Translations under genes and position numbers: made by a program | The notes under the pieces: generated by a model | The model's input: the letters and a program-made list of their open reading frames with translations, nothing else | Told to the model about the DNA's origin: nothing | Databases searched by the model: none | NCBI GenBank assembly: GCA_965279065.1 | Contig: OZ257134.1 | Span: 806,001 to 870,000, forward strand | Length of the DNA: 64,000 nucleotides | Source of the DNA: JAKAXS01 sp965279065 | GTDB taxonomy: Bacteria; Pseudomonadota; Alphaproteobacteria; Rhizobiales; Hyphomicrobiaceae | Direction: 5' to 3' | In this document: one piece after another, positions 1-12,679 of the stretch | Position numbering within the stretch: position 1 is the stretch's first letter | Layout: every line of letters begins with the position of its first letter

Positions 1-660
1 CCGCGACTCCAGGTCCATCGGCGACAGCTTCCACTGCTTCAGCGGATCATGGATGCGCATGTCGAAGCGGAAGTTCTGCTCCTCGTCGGTGATCGAGAAC
101 CAGTACTTCACCAGCTTGATTCCCGAGCGCACCAGCATGCGCTCGAACTCCGGCACCGAGCGGAAGAACTCTTCAACGTCCGCATCGGTGCAGAAACCCA
201 TCACGCGCTCCACGCCAGCGCGGTTGTACCAGGAGCGATCGAACAGCACGACCTCGCCGGCGGCGGGCAGGTGCTGGGCGTAGCGCTGGAAATACCACTG
301 CGTCTTCTCGCGATCGTTCGGCGCGGGAAGCGCCGCCACGCGGCAGACGCGCGGGTTGAGCCGCTGCGTGATGCGCTTGATGACGCCGCCCTTGCCGGCA
401 GCATCCCGTCCCTCGAAGATCACGACGACCTTGAGCTTCTCCTGCACCACCCAGTCCTGCAGCTTGACCAGTTCGCGCTGCAGCCGGAACAGCTCCTTGA
501 AATACTTCTTGCGCATGAGGCGCTCGGCCTCGGTCGGCTCCGGCCCCTCTGCCAGCAGCCCGACGCTGCGCTCGTCTTCGAGCTCCAGCTCCAGCTCCTC
601 ATCGAAACTGTCGAGCATCTCCGCGCGCACTTTGGCTGCGTTTCCGTTGCTGCTGGTCAT
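1..660 (-). CDS. ppk2: Polyphosphate kinase 2 (PPK2 family), 3' end outside window
   Basis: Partial gene: 220 codons are visible and the C-terminus lies beyond the left edge. PPK2 enzymes transfer phosphate between inorganic polyphosphate and nucleotides in the cytoplasm. The protein opens MTSSNGNAAK, has an acidic leader, then the PPK2 Walker A-like motif FEGRDAAGKGG, the segment ITQRLNPR, and FDRSWYNRAGVERVMGF, which carries the Walker B/lid residues; all are family hallmarks. The start is the ATG ending at 660, the only sensible start before the conserved core. It is transcribed away from the DUF4041 gene, with about 170 bases between them. Family assignment is firm; nucleotide preference (class I, II or III) cannot be read from this part. 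Confidence 0.95.
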   Translation of the reverse strand, partial: MTSSNGNAAKVRAEMLDSFDEELELELEDERSVGLLAEGPEPTEAERLMRKKYFKELFRLQRELVKLQDWVVQEKLKVVVIFEGRDAAGKGGVIKRITQRLNPRVCRVAALPAPNDREKTQWYFQRYAQHLPAAGEVVLFDRSWYNRAGVERVMGFCTDADVEEFFRSVPEFERMLVRSGIKLVKYWFSITDEEQNFRFDMRIHDPLKQWKLSPMDLESR

Positions 661-830
661 GATGGGAGCCTCGAGCTGATGCGCGGCCAAGCCGCCGTTC
701 GGCTGATATTTCCGAGACGCATATGACAGCGGGATGACAGGAGGAGTGAACGTGGACAATTGCGCATATGCCCTAGCTTGGCACGTAGAAGTCTGCATCC
801 TTTGGTTGATTAGGATTCGCAATTTGGTCG

Positions 831-2351
831 ATGCTTGGGAGCGGAATATTGGAAAGCCTTTTTCACCCGCTACCGGCTGCAATCGCCGCTGCGTTGGTTC
901 TTTCTGCTACGATGTATATTTGGACAGCTCGGCGACTCTCCGCGCTCAAGAACCGATTCAGAGTCATTGTCGACGCTGATGCGGAGGCTGATCGCATTGT
1001 TTCAGAAGCCGAGACACGAGCGAAGGAAATGGCCAAGAAGCTGCTCGACGATGAGCGGAAGCAGGCCACGTTCCGAAAGGCAGCCAACGCCGAGGCCGAA
1101 CAGATCCTTCGAAAGGCGATGTTAGAGGCAAAGAGGGTCTCGTCCGAATCTATCGAGCATGCGAAGGCATTGGCCGCCGACGCCTCCAGCGTAGAAAACC
1201 AGATACAGGAATTGCGCGGTAGCTATGTTCGGAAGCGCGAGCAGTACGATCGGCTGATCAAGGAAGTCGCGATACTCGACGACAAAGTCGCATTCGCCGA
1301 AATGGGTGTTTATGACCCCCATTTTGACTTCACAGATAGCGAGCAATTCAAGACTGAGATCGCGAAGGTTAGGGAAGAGCAGAAGCGTCTAATTGCGCTT
1401 GAGAGCGCTGTCTCCTGCTCCACCAATTGGACAGTTGAAGGAAGTGCGTCCAAGGGTGCGACCATGACTAAGCGCAATATCAAGCTCACGCTTCGTGCAT
1501 TCAATGGTGAATGCGATGTAGCGATTGCCAACGTCAGGTGGAACAACGCCGTCGCAATGGAAAAGCGCATCGTACGCGCGGCGGAACAGATCGACAAACT
1601 CAACGCCTCCAATCATATCAAGATTTCCACCCACTTTGCCAATCTTAAGGTCCGCGAACTTCAGCTGACTCACGAATGTCGCGAGAAGTTGAAACAGGAA
1701 CGAGAAGAACGAGCCGAAGCCGCTCGCTTGGCTCGAGAAGAATTGAAATTAGTACGGGACCTGGAGCGGGCGCAGGAGGAGGAGGAGCGCTACACGGACC
1801 TGCTGGCTAAAGCGAAGGCAGAAGCCGCGAGCATTTCGGGCCGGAAGCTTGAGGCATTTAACGAACAGATCGCCATGCTTGAGAAGGATCTCGCCCAAGC
1901 GCGCGCAAAGTCGCAGCGCGCCCAAGCCATGGCCGAGCGAACTACGTCGGGCTACGTCTATGTCATATCGAATGTGGGATCATTCGGCCCCGATATGATC
2001 AAGATTGGTTTGACCCGTCGACTTGACCCGATGGACCGCGTACGAGAACTGGGTGACGCCAGCGTGCCATTCCTTTTCGACACGCACGCCGTGATCTACA
2101 GCGACAATGCGCCCGCATTGGAACGGTCGCTACATGCCGAGTTTGAGCACGCGCGGGTAAATACTCAAAACTACAGGCGCGAGTTCTTTCGAGTTGGTCT
2201 GGTGGACGTTGAACGGGCGCTGCAGAAGCTTGCACCGAATGCTCCATTCTTCCGCGACATCGAGGCCCAAGAGTACCGGGAGACCGTTGCCAACAGGCAA
2301 GTCACCCTCCTGGCCATTCCCGACGACCAAGAATTGCCCATCGCCATATGA
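831..2351 (+). CDS. DUF4041 / T5orf172 (GIY-YIG-like) domain protein with N-terminal membrane helix
   Basis: 506 residues. Residues about 12-32 form a hydrophobic helix, so the protein is probably membrane-anchored. Residues about 45-130 are a charged coiled coil, the middle (about 140-300) matches DUF4041, and a second coiled coil covers about 270-370. Residues 374-455 form a T5orf172 domain, a GIY-YIG relative: GYVYVIS, then MIKIGLT, an Arg in MDRVREL, LERSLHAEF and REFFRV. These align with the GIY, YIG, Arg and Glu positions of the fold. Related proteins occur in phages, mobile elements and defence-associated loci, but the function is unproven. Base composition looks more AT-rich than the neighbours, suggesting acquisition. 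The start ATG has only a weak AGGA about 14 bases upstream. Confidence 0.85.
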   Translation: MLGSGILESLFHPLPAAIAAALVLSATMYIWTARRLSALKNRFRVIVDADAEADRIVSEAETRAKEMAKKLLDDERKQATFRKAANAEAEQILRKAMLEAKRVSSESIEHAKALAADASSVENQIQELRGSYVRKREQYDRLIKEVAILDDKVAFAEMGVYDPHFDFTDSEQFKTEIAKVREEQKRLIALESAVSCSTNWTVEGSASKGATMTKRNIKLTLRAFNGECDVAIANVRWNNAVAMEKRIVRAAEQIDKLNASNHIKISTHFANLKVRELQLTHECREKLKQEREERAEAARLAREELKLVRDLERAQEEEERYTDLLAKAKAEAASISGRKLEAFNEQIAMLEKDLAQARAKSQRAQAMAERTTSGYVYVISNVGSFGPDMIKIGLTRRLDPMDRVRELGDASVPFLFDTHAVIYSDNAPALERSLHAEFEHARVNTQNYRREFFRVGLVDVERALQKLAPNAPFFRDIEAQEYRETVANRQVTLLAIPDDQELPIAI

Positions 2352-2411
2352 AGCGCATTAACTTCTTTTGAACTTCAGGACCGCTCAGAATTCACTACCC
2401 CAACAGCTTCT

Positions 2412-2627
2412 TCAACTTCCGCCCAGTTCCTTGCAATCCACCGTCCCGGCGTTGTCCGGATTGGCGGCCTTGAAGGCTGCTTCCACCACGGCCATGTACT
2501 CCGCTTTGTCGAGCGTGCCGTCCTTGTCCGGGTTGGCCTTCTTGAACGCGTTCTTGCTCAGCAGACCCTTGGACTCTTTCAAGTCCAGCGTCCCGTCATT
2601 GTTGGGATCGTGTTTGGCAAACGCCAT
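2412..2627 (-). pseudogene. EF-hand protein remnant, lacking signal peptide and frameshifted at its C-terminus
   Basis: The 71-codon frame carries three EF-hand-like loops: DPNNDGTLDLKE, NPDKDGTLDKAE and NPDNAGTVDCKE. Proteins of this family are normally secreted, with four or more regularly spaced loops and a C-terminus rich in Leu and Lys. Here the only ATG (2627) sits directly before the first loop, so no signal peptide is encoded, and the spacing after loop 1 is short. The frame ends KELGGS, but the next frame reads GRKLKKLLG before a stop, which is the expected type of tail, suggesting a one-base change. The third loop has Ala where an Asp or Gly is usual. Only 14 bases separate it from the upstream gene. 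It could still be a short expressed protein; decay seems more likely. Confidence 0.55.
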
Positions 2628-2641
2628 GGCCGCCGCCGCCG

Positions 2642-3283
2642 CTACGGAGACCCGAGGCAACTCGGGTACGGCGCCTTCTCGCCGGCCATGACCTTGCACA
2701 GCTTGATCGGCCCCAGCCTTTCGATCCGCTCGAACCATTTCGCCGTGTCGATGCGCGGCCGCTGTGCCGACCCCGCGCTACGTTCCGCCCACTGGAGAGT
2801 GTACATGTCCGCGTCACCCTTGATCGTCACCAGCAGCGCGATTTCGCTATGTTTGTCGGCGCTCCCGGCAACGCGACCGCAACCCGCCACCGACAGGAAC
2901 GCGATATTCCCACCGAATTTCTTCTCACCGAAGCCGGCCGACGCAAAAGTATCTGGGCACGCCCGCTGAAACCCACCCGCAATCTGTGACGCGAACGCTT
3001 GCGGTGTCATGCGCGGGTCGGACGCGAGCTGCTTGTAGCCCGTGACCGTAATCATCTGTGTCCAGGCTTCGACGGTCTCACCCTCCGGCACGGCCTCGCG
3101 GATGTATTGCGTCGCCGTGGCGTTCTCGAATTTGGTCTTGAACGGGGAGGGAAGCGTGAACGCCACGAGCTGACTGAATATCGGCGAAACCACGGTATAG
3201 CCGCCGGGGCGCTGCGCGCCGTCCTGGCCGAGTACTGGCCCATGCAAACCGAGGAGCAGCATGAGCACAAATTTGAACCGCAT
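2642..3283 (-). CDS. Secreted protein of unknown function
   Basis: 213 residues. The start is the ATG at 3283, preceded by a clear GGAGG; longer in-frame starts give unlikely N-termini. Residues 1-19 (MRFKFVLMLLLGLHGPVLG) form a signal peptide, so the product should be periplasmic or outside. The mature part has paired cysteines (ACPDTF, AGCGRV, LCKVMAG, PSCLG) that could form disulfides, a central region opening PFKTKFENATATQYIREA, and a segment TIKGDADMYTLQWAER. I do not recognise the family. Stop and start spacing to the EF-hand remnant downstream suggests they were once one transcript. Confidence 0.7.
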   Translation of the reverse strand: MRFKFVLMLLLGLHGPVLGQDGAQRPGGYTVVSPIFSQLVAFTLPSPFKTKFENATATQYIREAVPEGETVEAWTQMITVTGYKQLASDPRMTPQAFASQIAGGFQRACPDTFASAGFGEKKFGGNIAFLSVAGCGRVAGSADKHSEIALLVTIKGDADMYTLQWAERSAGSAQRPRIDTAKWFERIERLGPIKLCKVMAGEKAPYPSCLGSP

Positions 3284-3371
3284 CGAAACCTCCGCCTGGG
3301 AGCACACCGTACACCCGCAACCCCTACTCTCGCCGTACCAATAATATCGGCCGCCGGCGTCCGTTCCGAGC

Positions 3372-4088
3372 CTACCCGCGTCGCCCGCCGAGAAACGCCT
3401 TGAAAATAAACTCGCGCTCCGGCACCTGCCGCTCCTCGAATGCGGCGAACAGCTCAGCATCGTCGCGATGCTCAAGCTCAGGCGTGTCGCCGCGACACGT
3501 CATCAACGTGTAGCGTGCAACCGCTTCGGGTGCGCACCCTACCGAGCCCGGGTTCACGTAGCGCGCGCGACCTTGCACATCCGAGAGCACGTGCGTGTGG
3601 CCGTAGAAGATGACTGCGGCGCGGTCGGGATTGTAGACCGAGAACGCCGCGTCGAGCTGCGCCGCGGTCGGGTCGCGCAGCGGGGTTTGCAGCCGGCGGC
3701 CGGTCGCGTCGAGTGCGTAGTGCACGAACGCCGTGCGAACCCCGCCGAGGTCGAGGGAGAGATAATCTGGCCAGGTCGCGATCACGTCGCGCAGGCTCGG
3801 CTCGAGCTGTGCATGGGTCCAGCGCTGGTGCGCAACCTCGCCGTCGCTCATCCACTTCGGCTGTGGCTGCGGCAGCCCATGCACGAACCAGGCATCGTGA
3901 TTGCCCATGACGAAACGCGCGTTCGGCAGCCCGAGCAGCAGGTCGAGGCATTCGGCCGGCTGCGGCCCGATGGCGATGGCGTCTCCGGCGTGCACAACGA
4001 GATCGACGCCCTCCTCGCCAATGGCCTGCAGCGCCGCCCGCAGCGCCGGCAGGTTCGCATGCACATCGGTGATCACGGCGAGTTTCAT
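3372..4088 (-). CDS. Calcineurin-like metallophosphoesterase (YfcE/MJ0936-type)
   Basis: 238 residues starting MKLAVITDVHANLPAL at the ATG ending at 4088. All metal ligands of the fold are visible: D8 and H10 (DVH), D36 (HAGDAIAIGP), N63-H64 (MGNHD), H123 region and the GHTH motif at 163-166 followed by VNPGSVG. This is the compact YfcE-like class of binuclear-metal phosphodiesterases/phosphatases, which act in the cytoplasm; the natural substrate is not predictable. It is a single gene, separated by about 90 bases from the secreted-protein gene downstream. Confidence 0.93.
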   Translation of the reverse strand: MKLAVITDVHANLPALRAALQAIGEEGVDLVVHAGDAIAIGPQPAECLDLLLGLPNARFVMGNHDAWFVHGLPQPQPKWMSDGEVAHQRWTHAQLEPSLRDVIATWPDYLSLDLGGVRTAFVHYALDATGRRLQTPLRDPTAAQLDAAFSVYNPDRAAVIFYGHTHVLSDVQGRARYVNPGSVGCAPEAVARYTLMTCRGDTPELEHRDDAELFAAFEERQVPEREFIFKAFLGGRRG

Positions 4089-4171
4089 GGCGCACAAAAG
4101 GCTTGCGAATTGCGAGCGGTCAGCTAACCGCCTGCAACGTTGGGACGTCCCTCGAAACACGCATCGCGATG

Positions 4172-5035
4172 CTATGTCACGCTGACGCCGTAGGCTTCGG
4201 TGAAAGCCTCAGAGGCGTACATGTTGGAGGCAAAACCAAAGCCTTTGTCACCCCAGAGAGTCGTGCCCCAACTGTTGCGCACGACGAACATATTTGGATC
4301 ATAGCCGACAAGCGCAACCGCGTGGCCCCCGGAGGCCGACGCTCGATCATAGAGATCCAGCTTGCCGGAGGTTTCCTTCGCGTGCATCCACGTGTCGTCG
4401 CAGTTCAGGCGAGTGAGGATAGGCCCCTTGTTCGCGAGCCATTTGCGCCATTGCTTGAGGTCTCGACCCAGATTGATATAGCTCGCGATCTTCAAGTTAG
4501 AAGCGATGGCGTAGAATGTGTCAGCCTCGTCCAAATACAAGGCGCCTGAGGCAAACGGAAGTACGGCGTCGCGCACGCACCCATACTTTCGGGCGATGTC
4601 GAGCGCAGCCTTCAAGCTCGTGCCTTCGGTTTCAATAAACGTGGAAGGACGATCGTCGAACTCGTCCACTTCTTTAGCCGCCATCCAAGTAAATCGAGGA
4701 GAAAGCAAGTCCGAGGCCGCGAGCCGTTGGGCTTTCACGAGGTGCCAGCGAATGACGGAATCAGCTGCGGCCCATCCGACGCATGAGCCCGTACTTCCCT
4801 GGTCATTAATCGACCACCAGGACTCACGCAAATCTTTGGCGTCGGGAATGGGTGCGGCAGCCCTTAAGATGCCCGCATTCTCCGCATTTTTGATCTGCCA
4901 GTCCGTTTCAGTGTTCTTTGAAGGAGAACAATTTAGAATTCGAACGACCGAGGCAGTCTTTGCTGCTGCATCAGGGGGGACGACACCGATTGCAGGTCTG
5001 CGAGGCTTGGTCCGCTTATGCGCCGGCTTCGTCAT
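4172..5035 (-). CDS. Papain-family (C1) cysteine peptidase, cytoplasmic form
   Basis: 287 residues from the ATG at 5035, chosen because GGAG lies 9 bases upstream; an in-frame ATG 17 codons earlier lacks this. The catalytic triad is complete: Cys85 in NDQGSTGSCVGWAA, His238 in GGHAVALVGYD and Asn254 in VRNSWGTTLWGDKGFG. The oxyanion-hole Gln is present (NDQG). There is no signal peptide; residues 1-60 are a basic, low-complexity leader (TKPAHKRTKPRRP) and no recognisable inhibitory propeptide is seen. Base composition looks lower in GC than the flanks. Bacterial papain-like proteases of this kind are poorly characterised; target unknown. Confidence 0.9.
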   Translation of the reverse strand: MTKPAHKRTKPRRPAIGVVPPDAAAKTASVVRILNCSPSKNTETDWQIKNAENAGILRAAAPIPDAKDLRESWWSINDQGSTGSCVGWAAADSVIRWHLVKAQRLAASDLLSPRFTWMAAKEVDEFDDRPSTFIETEGTSLKAALDIARKYGCVRDAVLPFASGALYLDEADTFYAIASNLKIASYINLGRDLKQWRKWLANKGPILTRLNCDDTWMHAKETSGKLDLYDRASASGGHAVALVGYDPNMFVVRNSWGTTLWGDKGFGFASNMYASEAFTEAYGVSVT

Positions 5036-5156
5036 AATCAATCTCCACAAATGAGCGTAGGCAACAAAAAATGGATACTGCTGCAAGTGAACCTAGTAGG
5101 CAACCAGAAGTCGAAATGTATTGATTATATGCGGTGTTCCGAAACGCGGAGTGCCC

Positions 5157-8995
<3,839 letters not shown>

Positions 8996-9152
8996 GCCGT
9001 CAGCTCTCCCGGAAGCCGCTAACTTATTGTGTCAGAATTGCGATGCTAGGGGTGCGGTGCAGCATTCCGCAAGGGCTAAGTCGCCACAGGCCTTGCGTTA
9101 AAGTTATGTCTGGCACGCGTGTATCGCGCTCTGTGACGGGGACCATTCGACT

Positions 9153-10076
9153 TTGGACGAGCTTTGGATCTGGTTCAGCCTGGCCGCCGCCCTGTGCCAG
9201 GCGGTGCGCACAGCCGCGCAAAAACGCCTGAACGAGCGGGTTTCGACGCTTGGCACGACGTATGCGCGTGCAGCCCTCGGGCTGCCGCTGCTCGCCGTTT
9301 ACCTCGTTGCCGTTTTGCTGTGGGTCGACCCGCGTGTGCCCGACTTTTCACCAGCTTTCCTGTTCGCTGCCAGCTGCGGCGCCGCCGTCCAGGTCATCTC
9401 GACGTCGCTCCTGATCGAGTTGTTCCGTAAGCGCGGCTTCGCCGTTGCCTCGATGCTGGTGAAGGTCGACATCGTCCTGATCGCGTTGATCGGCTCCGTA
9501 GCCTTCTCCGAGCACATCACGCTTCTCGGTTGCCTCGCGCTCTTGATCGTCCTTGTCGGCGTCGTCTTGCTATCGGCCGGCCGCGACGGGCTGGCTTCGC
9601 TGCGCAGCCAGTTCACTGGCGGCCGCGCGGCGCTCTCCGCCAGCGGCCTCTGGCTCGCACTCATCTGCGCGTTGTTCTACGCGCTGTCGTTCCTGTTCAT
9701 GCGCGAAGCCACGCTGACGGTCGGCGAGGGCAGCTTCCTGTGGCGCGGCGCCTGGGCCGTGATGGTCACCGTCACGATGCAGGCCGTGTTGCTCGGCCTC
9801 TGGCTGGTCTGGCGCGAACCCGGCTTCCTGCGCACGTTTTGGAACAACCGCGGCGGCGTCGCCGTCGTCGGCGCCACCAGCGCCGCGGGCTCCATGGCCT
9901 GGTTCTCCGCCTTCGCCCTGCAGAACGCCTCCTACGTCCGCGCCGTCGGCCAGGTCGAGGTCATCTTCACGCTGCTGATCTCCGCCCTCTACTTCAAGGA
10001 ACGACTGACCCGTCTCGAGATCGTCGGCACCGTCATAACGCTCGCCGGCGTCTTGCTATTCCGGCTCGCGGACTAG
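9153..10076 (+). CDS. EamA/DMT-family transporter
   Basis: 307 residues with about ten membrane helices in two EamA-like halves. The frame begins with a TTG codon (MDELWIWFSLAAALCQAVRT) behind GGGG at 9138-9141; the first helix starts straight after, which supports it over later starts. The second half contains SMAWFSAFALQNASYVRAVGQVEVIFTLL, typical of permeases that export metabolites or amino acids. Substrate cannot be deduced. It is divergent from phaZ. Confidence 0.9.
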   Translation: MDELWIWFSLAAALCQAVRTAAQKRLNERVSTLGTTYARAALGLPLLAVYLVAVLLWVDPRVPDFSPAFLFAASCGAAVQVISTSLLIELFRKRGFAVASMLVKVDIVLIALIGSVAFSEHITLLGCLALLIVLVGVVLLSAGRDGLASLRSQFTGGRAALSASGLWLALICALFYALSFLFMREATLTVGEGSFLWRGAWAVMVTVTMQAVLLGLWLVWREPGFLRTFWNNRGGVAVVGATSAAGSMAWFSAFALQNASYVRAVGQVEVIFTLLISALYFKERLTRLEIVGTVITLAGVLLFRLAD

Positions 10077-10196
10077 CTGTTATGACAGATGTTATGCGGC
10101 CCCGGCGATCGGCTGCGGCGCGTGCCATTTTTGCCCCTGGCAAAGTTGCCGATCTGCTGGAATGATGCGCCGTCAACTTGGGGATTGGAGGCTTAC

Positions 10197-10400
10197 ATGA
10201 CGTACGTTGCCAAGACGGCGCTTGCCGTCGCACTCGCACTGGCACTCGCTCCGGTCGCGGCCGAAGCCAAAGGCAAGGCCAAACCGAAATCGGAGACCGC
10301 CGAGATCGATCAGTTCTTCAAGGACATCGACACCTCGATCGACAAAACCTTCAAGCAGATCGACAAGGACCTCGTGAGCCTGACAAAGGCCCCGAAGTAA
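10197..10400 (+). CDS. Small secreted Lys/Asp-rich protein
   Basis: 67 residues. Residues 1-24 (MTYVAKTALAVALALALAPV and on to AEA) form a signal peptide ending at an AEA cleavage site. The mature part is about 43 residues, starting KGKAKPK and continuing as an amphipathic stretch with FFKDIDTSIDKTFKQIDKDL, an I-D-K heptad-like repeat that may form a short helix. The ATG has GGAGG at 10187-10191. A strong terminator follows. No family recognised. Confidence 0.75.
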   Translation: MTYVAKTALAVALALALAPVAAEAKGKAKPKSETAEIDQFFKDIDTSIDKTFKQIDKDLVSLTKAPK

Positions 10401-10426
10401 GCGAGCGTATTGCTTGGTTGCTGCGA

Positions 10427-10454
10427 GCCTCTCCCTTCGGGGAGAGGCCTTTTT
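10427..10454 (+). terminator. Intrinsic terminator with UUCG tetraloop
   Basis: A nine-pair GC-rich stem (GCCTCTCCC / GGGAGAGGC) closes a TTCG loop and runs into five T residues. It ends the transcript of the small secreted protein about 27 bases after its stop. Confidence 0.9.
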
Positions 10455-10509
10455 GTTTGGAGGTTGGGTCAAGCCGCAGCGCGACCCAACACGAGGTGCA
10501 CCACGCCCC

Positions 10510-12639
10510 CTAGCGTCCCTCGCGCCACCAGGCGATGGCCATCAGGAACAGCAGCGCCGCAAGTGCGGCCAGCCCCGTGAACATCGGCGTTAGCTTCACA
10601 CCGCGCGTCACGAACGCCTCGCGGTCCTTCAGCCCCATCCAGCCCGTGCCGGCCAGCACCTTGGCACCGGACATCATCGTGATGCGCGGCAGGTCGACCT
10701 TGCTGGCATCGTTGTCGCCGCCGAGCAGGCTCGACGCCCGTGTCCAGAACGCGCCGCCGCCGGTCGCATCGTTGATCGGCTTCAACTTGTCGGGCGTCGC
10801 CGTCACTTCACTCATCTCGCGCGGATCTTCCGCGCCGGCATGCGCCACCGCCGTCAGCTGGCCGGACGTCGCGTTCGTCTCGGCCTTGTAGAGCCCGGGT
10901 AGCTTTACATCGATCGTGCTCTTCCACAGCCCCGGCGAGCTGCCCGGCTCCAACGTCACCTCGGTCGTCTCGCCGGCAGGGCCCGAGACCTTCACCGGGT
11001 CGACGGTTGCTTCCATCGAGCGCCGCTCCAGCGACACCTTCATGCCGTGCGCCGTCGCGATCAGCCGTTCCTCCTCCAGGTCCGGCTCCTTCATCAGCCA
11101 GTGCGACAACCGCCGTAAGAGGTCGGTATGCGGCCCGCCGCCTTCATAGCCGCGCGCCCACAGCCACGCCTGGTCCGACGTCAGCAACGCCACGCGCCCC
11201 TTGCCCTTGCGATCGAGCACCAAAAGGGGCCGGTCCTCCGCGCCCTTCATGACGGTGCGTCCATGATCCGGTCGCACTTCCACCTGGCGGAACCAGCGGC
11301 CCCACGTCGGCGTCGCGTTGATGTTCGTACCCATACCCGGCAACCCGCGCGTCACGGGATGCTTGGCGCCGTCCTCGGTGATCTTGGCCTTGAACGGCTC
11401 CTCGATCACGCGACCCGTCGGTCCCGCCGGCAGTACGGGCGACAGCGGCGTGCGATAGAGGCTCGTCAGCCCCGCATAGTCGTCGCCCGCGGCCACCAGC
11501 AGCGCGCCGCCGTGCTGCTCCACGTAGCGCGCGATGTTGTCGTAGTAGATCAGCTGCAGGATGCCGCGATGCTCGTAGCGGTCGAAGATGATGAGATCGA
11601 AGTCGGCGATCTTCTCCGAGAACAGCTCGCGCGTCGGGAAGGCGATCAGCGACAGCTGGTTGATCGGCGTGCCGTCCTGCTTCTCCGGCGGCCGCAAAAT
11701 CGTGAAATGCACCAGGTCGACGGCCGCGTCCGACTTCAAGAGGTTGCGCCACGTGCGCTCGCCGGCGTGCGGCTCGCCCGAGACCAGCAGCACGCGCAGA
11801 TTCTCGCGCACGCCTTCCGCCGTGATGACCGCCCTGTTGTTGGCGGGCGTCAACTCACCGACGGCCGGTTCCAGTTCCACCTCGACGATATTCGTGCCGG
11901 CGTGCGGAAAGTCCATCGCGATCGCCACCGGCTCATCGATGCCGACGCGCCGCACCTCGTCCGGCCGCCCGTCCCGGCGGATGCGCAGCGAAACCGAATC
12001 CGTCAGCCGCGTCTTCCTGCCGGTTTCGCGTACGGCTACTTCGATCTCGCGCGTCTGCCCCACGATGCCGTAGCGCGGCGCCTTGACCACCTCGATGCGC
12101 CGGTCGAACTCGTCCGGCCGTCCCGTCAGCAGTGTGTGCACGGGCGCGTCGAAGCCGAGTGCTGCGGCCGACTTCGGCACGTCGTGCACCTGCCCGTCGG
12201 TCGCGAAGATCACGCCCGCCAGCCGATCCGTCGGCGTGTCGGTCAGCGCCACGTTAAGGTCTGCGAACAGCTGCGTGCCCTGCCTGCCCTCGTTCGGCCG
12301 CGCCGCGTCGACCCACTTCACCTGCAAATTGGGAATGGCGCCGAGCTTCTTCTCCAGATCCGCCTTGATGGCGCGCATCTGCTCGGGCCGCTTCTCCAGC
12401 GCCTGGCTCGTGCTCTCGTCCAGCACGACGATGGCGATGTTGGCTAGGCTCTCGCGCTCTTCCTGCCGCAACGTCGGATTGGCCAGCGCCGCGATCAGCG
12501 CCGCCAGTGCCGCTGCCCGCAGTGCCGCCCCGCGCGAGCGCCGCCACGCCAACAGCCCCACGAGGACAGCGGCCAGCACCGCGGCGATCCAGAAGAATGG
12601 ACCCGGCAGCAGCGGCGCAAAGTCGACGGACCAGTTCAT
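10510..12639 (-). CDS. Large membrane protein with VWA-like and glutamine-amidotransferase-like regions
   Basis: 709 residues, last gene of the MoxR operon. The N-terminus has two membrane helices (about 12-32 and 38-55) and the C-terminus one (about 685-703). Between them lies a VWA-like segment beginning IAIVVLDESTSQALEK and a region LIIFDRYEHRGILQL with GGALLVAAGDDYAG, resembling the class I glutamine-amidotransferase-like fold seen in this family; the bulk should sit in the periplasm. The catalytic Cys of true amidotransferases is not visible. It follows the DUF4159 gene by 40 bases. Function unknown; envelope maintenance or chaperone-assisted complex assembly is inferred from the MoxR context. 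Confidence 0.85.
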   Translation of the reverse strand: MNWSVDFAPLLPGPFFWIAAVLAAVLVGLLAWRRSRGAALRAAALAALIAALANPTLRQEERESLANIAIVVLDESTSQALEKRPEQMRAIKADLEKKLGAIPNLQVKWVDAARPNEGRQGTQLFADLNVALTDTPTDRLAGVIFATDGQVHDVPKSAAALGFDAPVHTLLTGRPDEFDRRIEVVKAPRYGIVGQTREIEVAVRETGRKTRLTDSVSLRIRRDGRPDEVRRVGIDEPVAIAMDFPHAGTNIVEVELEPAVGELTPANNRAVITAEGVRENLRVLLVSGEPHAGERTWRNLLKSDAAVDLVHFTILRPPEKQDGTPINQLSLIAFPTRELFSEKIADFDLIIFDRYEHRGILQLIYYDNIARYVEQHGGALLVAAGDDYAGLTSLYRTPLSPVLPAGPTGRVIEEPFKAKITEDGAKHPVTRGLPGMGTNINATPTWGRWFRQVEVRPDHGRTVMKGAEDRPLLVLDRKGKGRVALLTSDQAWLWARGYEGGGPHTDLLRRLSHWLMKEPDLEEERLIATAHGMKVSLERRSMEATVDPVKVSGPAGETTEVTLEPGSSPGLWKSTIDVKLPGLYKAETNATSGQLTAVAHAGAEDPREMSEVTATPDKLKPINDATGGGAFWTRASSLLGGDNDASKVDLPRITMMSGAKVLAGTGWMGLKDREAFVTRGVKLTPMFTGLAALAALLFLMAIAWWREGR

Positions 12640-12679
12640 TGTAACCTTTCCTGATGTGCCGCGTTGCGGTTGGCCTCGG

